NCBI RefSeq assembly: GCF_004121055.1
Contig: NZ_PYAL01000009.1
Location: 186,001 to 250,000, forward strand
DNA length: 64,000 bases
Direction: 5' to 3'
From: Achromobacter aloeverae
Lineage (GTDB): Bacteria > Pseudomonadota > Gammaproteobacteria > Burkholderiales > Burkholderiaceae_B
This document shows, in pieces, positions 60,848 to 64,000 of this stretch. The notes below the pieces were generated by a model. It saw only the letters and a list, made by a program, of their open reading frames with translations. It searched no databases and had not been told where the DNA came from. Made by a program: the position numbers and the translations under genes. How positions within the stretch are numbered: position 1 is the first letter of the stretch; each line of letters begins with the position of its first letter.

Positions 60848-62259
60848 GGCGCGGTTCGCAGGGCGCCCTGGCCGCTCACGATGCGCCAGTACCAGGCGTG
60901 CAGCAGCGCGGCCGACAGCCCCAGCCCCACCATGGCCATCAGCCACATGGTGCCGGCGCCGCGCGGCGAACCGGGGATCAGCGCATTGCGCAGCCAGTCC
61001 AGGCCGCCCGCGCCGGGGCCGAAGCCCAGCCACCAGCCGCCGATCAGTCCCACCAGGCCCAGCGCCAGGACTTGCAGCAGCAGGGGCACCACCGCCACCT
61101 TGTAGGCGCGCAGCAGGTAGCTGTTGATGCACTGCATGGCGTCGAAGAGATGGAAGACAGGGATGACGTAAAGCAGGCTGGCCGCCACGGCGGCCACCTG
61201 GGGATTGTCCGTGTACGCGGCGATGATCAGCGGCTGCCCGGTCCACAGCACCACGGCGGTCAGGATCGCGCCCATCATTCCCAGCGCGAGTCCCGCCAGG
61301 CCGGTGCGGTGCGCCAGCTGGAGCTGGCGCGCGCCCACCGCCTGCGCCGTCAGCGCGGCGGTGGCCACGCCCAGCGCCATGGGCATCATGTAGCAAAGCG
61401 CGGCGAGGTTGGACATGATCTGGTGTCCACCGCTGACCAGCGTGCCCTCGCGTGCCACCAGCAAGGCCATGAAGGTGAAGGCGCAGACTTCGACCAGGTA
61501 GGAACCGCCCATGGGCAGGCCCAGGCGCAGCAGCTCCTTGAGCGGCGCCCAGCGCGGCCGTCCCAGGCACAGGTGAAAACGGGCGTAGTAGCGGTCGGCG
61601 TGCAGCATCCACAGCCCCGGGCCCAGGCTGACCCAGGACACGATGGCGCTGGAAAGCCCGGCGCCTGTCGCGCCCAGGGCCGGCAGGCCCAGCTTGCCGT
61701 AGATCAACACCCAGTTCAGCAAGGCCTTGAGCGCGACCCCGGCCAGGTTGATGCCCATCACCAGCTTGGGCCGCGAGACCGCCGTGCCCAGCGCATAGAT
61801 GGTGCGAAAGACCAGGGCCGCGGGCAGGGCGAGAACCAGTGCCTGCAGATAGGAGGCGATGCGCTCGCGCACCTGGGGCGCCACGTCGCCCGACAGCGAA
61901 AGCCACATGTCGGGGAACAGCATCAGCGCCGCGCCCACCACGGACAGGCCCAGGGCCAGCCATATGCCCTGGCCCCAGGTCGCGCCGACCTCGCGCATGC
62001 GGCCGGCGCCGTAGTGCTGGGCCAGGATGGGAATGAGGGCATGGACCACGCCCATCAGCCCCACGAACACGGTGATGTAGACCGACGCCGAAAGCGACAT
62101 GGCAGCCAGGTCGTCCGGGCTGGAGTGGCCGGTCATGGCGGTGTCCAGCACGCCGAAGGCGATACCCGCCCACTGGCTGATCAGGACCGGCCACGCCTGG
62201 CGCGCGATGGCGCGCAGCGCCGCGCCGAAGGAGGCGGCGGGCTGTAGGGGCGTGTTCAT
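60844..62259 (-). CDS. MATE-family multidrug/cation efflux protein
   Basis: This 471-residue membrane protein has about twelve hydrophobic segments. MATE features include the N-terminal AWPVLISQWAGIAFGVLDTAMTGHSSPDDLAAMSLSASVYITVFVGLMGVVHALIPILAQHYGAG and the pseudo-repeat LGLPMGGSYLVEVCAFTFMALLVAREGTLVSGGHQIMSNLAALCYMMPMALGVATAALTAQAVGA. NorM-type proteins export drugs against Na+ or H+. It overlaps its neighbours on both sides by 4 bases. Confidence 0.95.
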   Translation of the reverse strand: MNTPLQPAASFGAALRAIARQAWPVLISQWAGIAFGVLDTAMTGHSSPDDLAAMSLSASVYITVFVGLMGVVHALIPILAQHYGAGRMREVGATWGQGIWLALGLSVVGAALMLFPDMWLSLSGDVAPQVRERIASYLQALVLALPAALVFRTIYALGTAVSRPKLVMGINLAGVALKALLNWVLIYGKLGLPALGATGAGLSSAIVSWVSLGPGLWMLHADRYYARFHLCLGRPRWAPLKELLRLGLPMGGSYLVEVCAFTFMALLVAREGTLVSGGHQIMSNLAALCYMMPMALGVATAALTAQAVGARQLQLAHRTGLAGLALGMMGAILTAVVLWTGQPLIIAAYTDNPQVAAVAASLLYVIPVFHLFDAMQCINSYLLRAYKVAVVPLLLQVLALGLVGLIGGWWLGFGPGAGGLDWLRNALIPGSPRGAGTMWLMAMVGLGLSAALLHAWYWRIVSGQGALRTAP

Positions 62260-63992
62260 CGGGCGCCGGCGGGGAGGGGAGGAACGCGCAGCAGGCGGAA
62301 GACTTCCGTGCGATCGGCGAGACGGCCGCCCTGCCAGAGCACTTCGGCGCCATCGCTGTAGGCGGCCGTGCCGTCCTTCAGGCTGTTGCGCGTCGTTTGC
62401 TGCAGCACCACCGTGCACCTGCTGTCGTAGGGAAAGTTCAGGTTGTCGAAGACCAGGAAGGAGGCGCGCTGGCCGTTGCCCAGGCCCAGGCCGCGTACGC
62501 ACTCGCCGGGCCGCACGTTCTGCGCGATGGCCTGCGCCAGCTCGTGGGACGCCACGCGATAGCTGCGCGCGTAGTCGACCGGCGGCTGCCACAGCAGCAC
62601 CAGCAGTATCCAGGTCGAGGCCAGGCCCGCCGCCGACATGACGGTCCCGCGCCACAAGGCGGTGGGCCGCACGCGCAGGCGCCAGATGACCAGCGCGACC
62701 CAGCCGGCGGTGACCAGCAGGCTCAGCAGGGTCGCCGGCCAGGAAATTTCCGCGACGTAGCCGGTGGTCTGGCGCGCGATGTTATGGGCGATCTTGGGCG
62801 GAATGCCGAAATTCAGGGCCACCCATCCCAGCCAGACGGTCGCGGCCGTCAGCGAGAAGCACATCACCGCGAACCAGTCCAGGGTGTTGACCACGGCACG
62901 GCGCAGGGTGGGCAGGGAGAAGGCCGCCAGCACCGCGCAGGGCACCGACAGCATCACGAACTCGGATTCACTGGGCTCGTCGATGAACACCAGCAACAGC
63001 ACGCCGCAGATCAACAGGCACAGGGGCAGCCAGACGTGGGGCGAGAAGCACCACGCGCGCCAGCGCCAGAGCGCCAGCAGCGCCAGGGGCCACGTCGGCC
63101 ACAGGTACCAGGGCAGGTCGCGCAGGGTGCGCAGCAGGTCGGGCGCATCGGGCCAATCGAAATTGTTGAGGTTCCACAGCTTCCAGTTGCGGATCCAATA
63201 TTCGCTGGCATGCGTGGCCGGTATCCACCACGCCAGGATCAGCAAGGCGGTGATGAGGGCCACGAGCGGCAGCCAGCGGCGCCGCGCCCAGAGCGCGCTG
63301 CGGGGATAAAAGGCCAGCAGCGCGGCCAGCATGGTCGGCGCCCCGCCGACCCAGCCGCGCGTGAGGAAGCAGGCGGCCAGCGACAGGGCCAGCGTCACGG
63401 CGCCGGTCCGGGGGCGGTCCAGCATGCGGGCCAGGGAGTAATACACCGCGGCCTGGCCGGCGATGATGGCCGGGATCTCGGACGTTTCATGCACCCGTTG
63501 CAGGATGCCCACCGTCGCCAGGAACAGCAGCAGGGCGGCGTCGGCCAGCATGCGGCCGTAGTCGCGCACGGTGGGTTCGCCGCCGAACGGCAAGGCCAGC
63601 GGCTGCGCTTCGGCCCGGCGGCCCAGCAGGTAGGTGCCGTACCACACGCAGCACGTGGTGATGCCGAACCACAGCAGATTGGGCAGGCGGCCGGCGGAGA
63701 TATCGCCTATCCAGGGGCCGAACACGCGTACCGCGGCAGCGCCCACCCAGGTGATCAGCGGACCCTCCTCGGCATGGGCAAGATGGCCGACCTGCGGCAG
63801 CAGCCAGGCGCCGTCGCGCACGGCGGTCAGCATGGTGGCCAGGCCGACGACGTCATCCGATTTCCACGGATCGCGCATGAACAGGCCCGAGACGATATAG
63901 GCCAGGGCCAGGCCGATCAGGACCAGGCGGGGAAGTTTGACGGTGGCGGGGGCGGTCAGCCGTGCCGGCGTGGTTCGTGATATTGGTGACAC
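62256..63992 (-). CDS. GT-C glycosyltransferase (ArnT/family 39-like), integral membrane
   Basis: This 578-residue protein has ten or more membrane segments. The first lumenal loop carries RDPWKSDDVVGLATMLTAVRDGAWLLPQVGHLAHAEEGPLITW, resembling the acidic catalytic loop of ArnT/PMT enzymes, which move sugars from polyprenyl phosphate. The C-terminal ~120 residues form a soluble domain. The GTG at 63992 lies 8 bases from the window edge, so a start farther upstream cannot be excluded. The stop overlaps the MATE start as ATGA. The acceptor is unknown; lipid A or another envelope polymer is plausible. Confidence 0.85.
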   Translation of the reverse strand: MSPISRTTPARLTAPATVKLPRLVLIGLALAYIVSGLFMRDPWKSDDVVGLATMLTAVRDGAWLLPQVGHLAHAEEGPLITWVGAAAVRVFGPWIGDISAGRLPNLLWFGITTCCVWYGTYLLGRRAEAQPLALPFGGEPTVRDYGRMLADAALLLFLATVGILQRVHETSEIPAIIAGQAAVYYSLARMLDRPRTGAVTLALSLAACFLTRGWVGGAPTMLAALLAFYPRSALWARRRWLPLVALITALLILAWWIPATHASEYWIRNWKLWNLNNFDWPDAPDLLRTLRDLPWYLWPTWPLALLALWRWRAWCFSPHVWLPLCLLICGVLLLVFIDEPSESEFVMLSVPCAVLAAFSLPTLRRAVVNTLDWFAVMCFSLTAATVWLGWVALNFGIPPKIAHNIARQTTGYVAEISWPATLLSLLVTAGWVALVIWRLRVRPTALWRGTVMSAAGLASTWILLVLLWQPPVDYARSYRVASHELAQAIAQNVRPGECVRGLGLGNGQRASFLVFDNLNFPYDSRCTVVLQQTTRNSLKDGTAAYSDGAEVLWQGGRLADRTEVFRLLRVPPLPAGAR

Positions 63993-64000
63993 GTACGTAA

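Noticed and set aside
59987-62353. A 788-codon open frame on the minus strand running through the MATE gene into the LysR gene, suggesting a fusion.
   Set aside because: Only the last 286 codons look like protein (LysR). The upstream part is an out-of-frame, Arg/Gly/Pro/Ala-rich shadow of the well-supported MATE gene, and the LysR ATG sits in a normal ATGA overlap.

Overview
The window is a GC-rich bacterial chromosome segment that is almost fully coding. Gene content and order point to a betaproteobacterium of the Alcaligenaceae, most likely Bordetella or a close relative such as Achromobacter. The evidence is two Bug-type periplasmic binding proteins, the gyrA-serC-pheA-hisC-tyrA-aroA-cmk-rpsA-ihfB chain followed by lapA-lapB-rfaE-hldD, and a DUF1185 (AA_synth) gene. 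The species is not decided by anything I can see. I see no tRNA, rRNA, insertion sequence, integrase, prophage or CRISPR array.

Layout. (1) 3-9392: the end of gyrA, then a tightly overlapping serine/aromatic amino-acid operon (serC, pheA, hisC, tyrA, aroA) running into cmk, rpsA and ihfB; it closes with a near-perfect intrinsic terminator. (2) 9584-13145: envelope genes lapA, lapB, the heptose kinase gene and hldD. (3) 13287-14914: a ComEA-like DNA-binding protein and cysM. (4) 14970-30303: a sulfur-themed cluster. A CysB-family regulator is divergent from a four-domain rhodanese, and between them lies a perfect TCATAA-N7-TTATGA palindrome. Then, all on the plus strand, come hyuA/hyuB-type cyclic-amide hydrolase subunits, a Bug protein, a cystathionine-lyase-type PLP enzyme, a four-gene polar amino-acid ABC transporter, a second four-domain rhodanese, a cysteine-dioxygenase-like cupin and a GST-like protein. 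(5) 30304-37511: a 25-bp tandem repeat, a lytic transglycosylase, a class II histone-deacetylase-like amidohydrolase, etfBA, an acyl-CoA dehydrogenase and a 1-Cys peroxiredoxin. (6) 37818-45130: the assimilatory sulfate set sbp-cysT-cysW-cysA-cysH-cysD-cysN. (7) 45341-52290: an SOS-box-controlled radical SAM gene and a small membrane protein, rplS, a Nudix hydrolase, rsgA and an M48 protease (minus strand), orn and a PaaG-type enoyl-CoA hydratase. (8) 52304-63992: a LysR regulator, DEAD-box helicase dbpA, a small catabolic group (3-hydroxyisobutyrate-dehydrogenase-like, DUF1185, Bug, D-2-hydroxyacid dehydrogenase), a secreted metallo-beta-lactamase-fold protein, and an overlapping minus-strand trio (glycosyltransferase, MATE exporter, LysR).

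How it works together. Two separate sulfur blocks lie within 30 kb. One is standard sulfate uptake and reduction to sulfite; sulfite reductase is not in the window. The other, at 14.9-30.3 kb, looks like import and breakdown of a sulfur-containing amino acid or of a cyclic amide derived from one: opening by HyuAB, C-S cleavage by the PLP lyase, sulfane-sulfur handling by the two multi-rhodanese proteins, and thiol oxidation by the cupin. Its two rhodanese paralogues share architecture but keep different numbers of catalytic cysteines. I consider this cluster the best candidate in the window for an incompletely described system; its substrate is inference.
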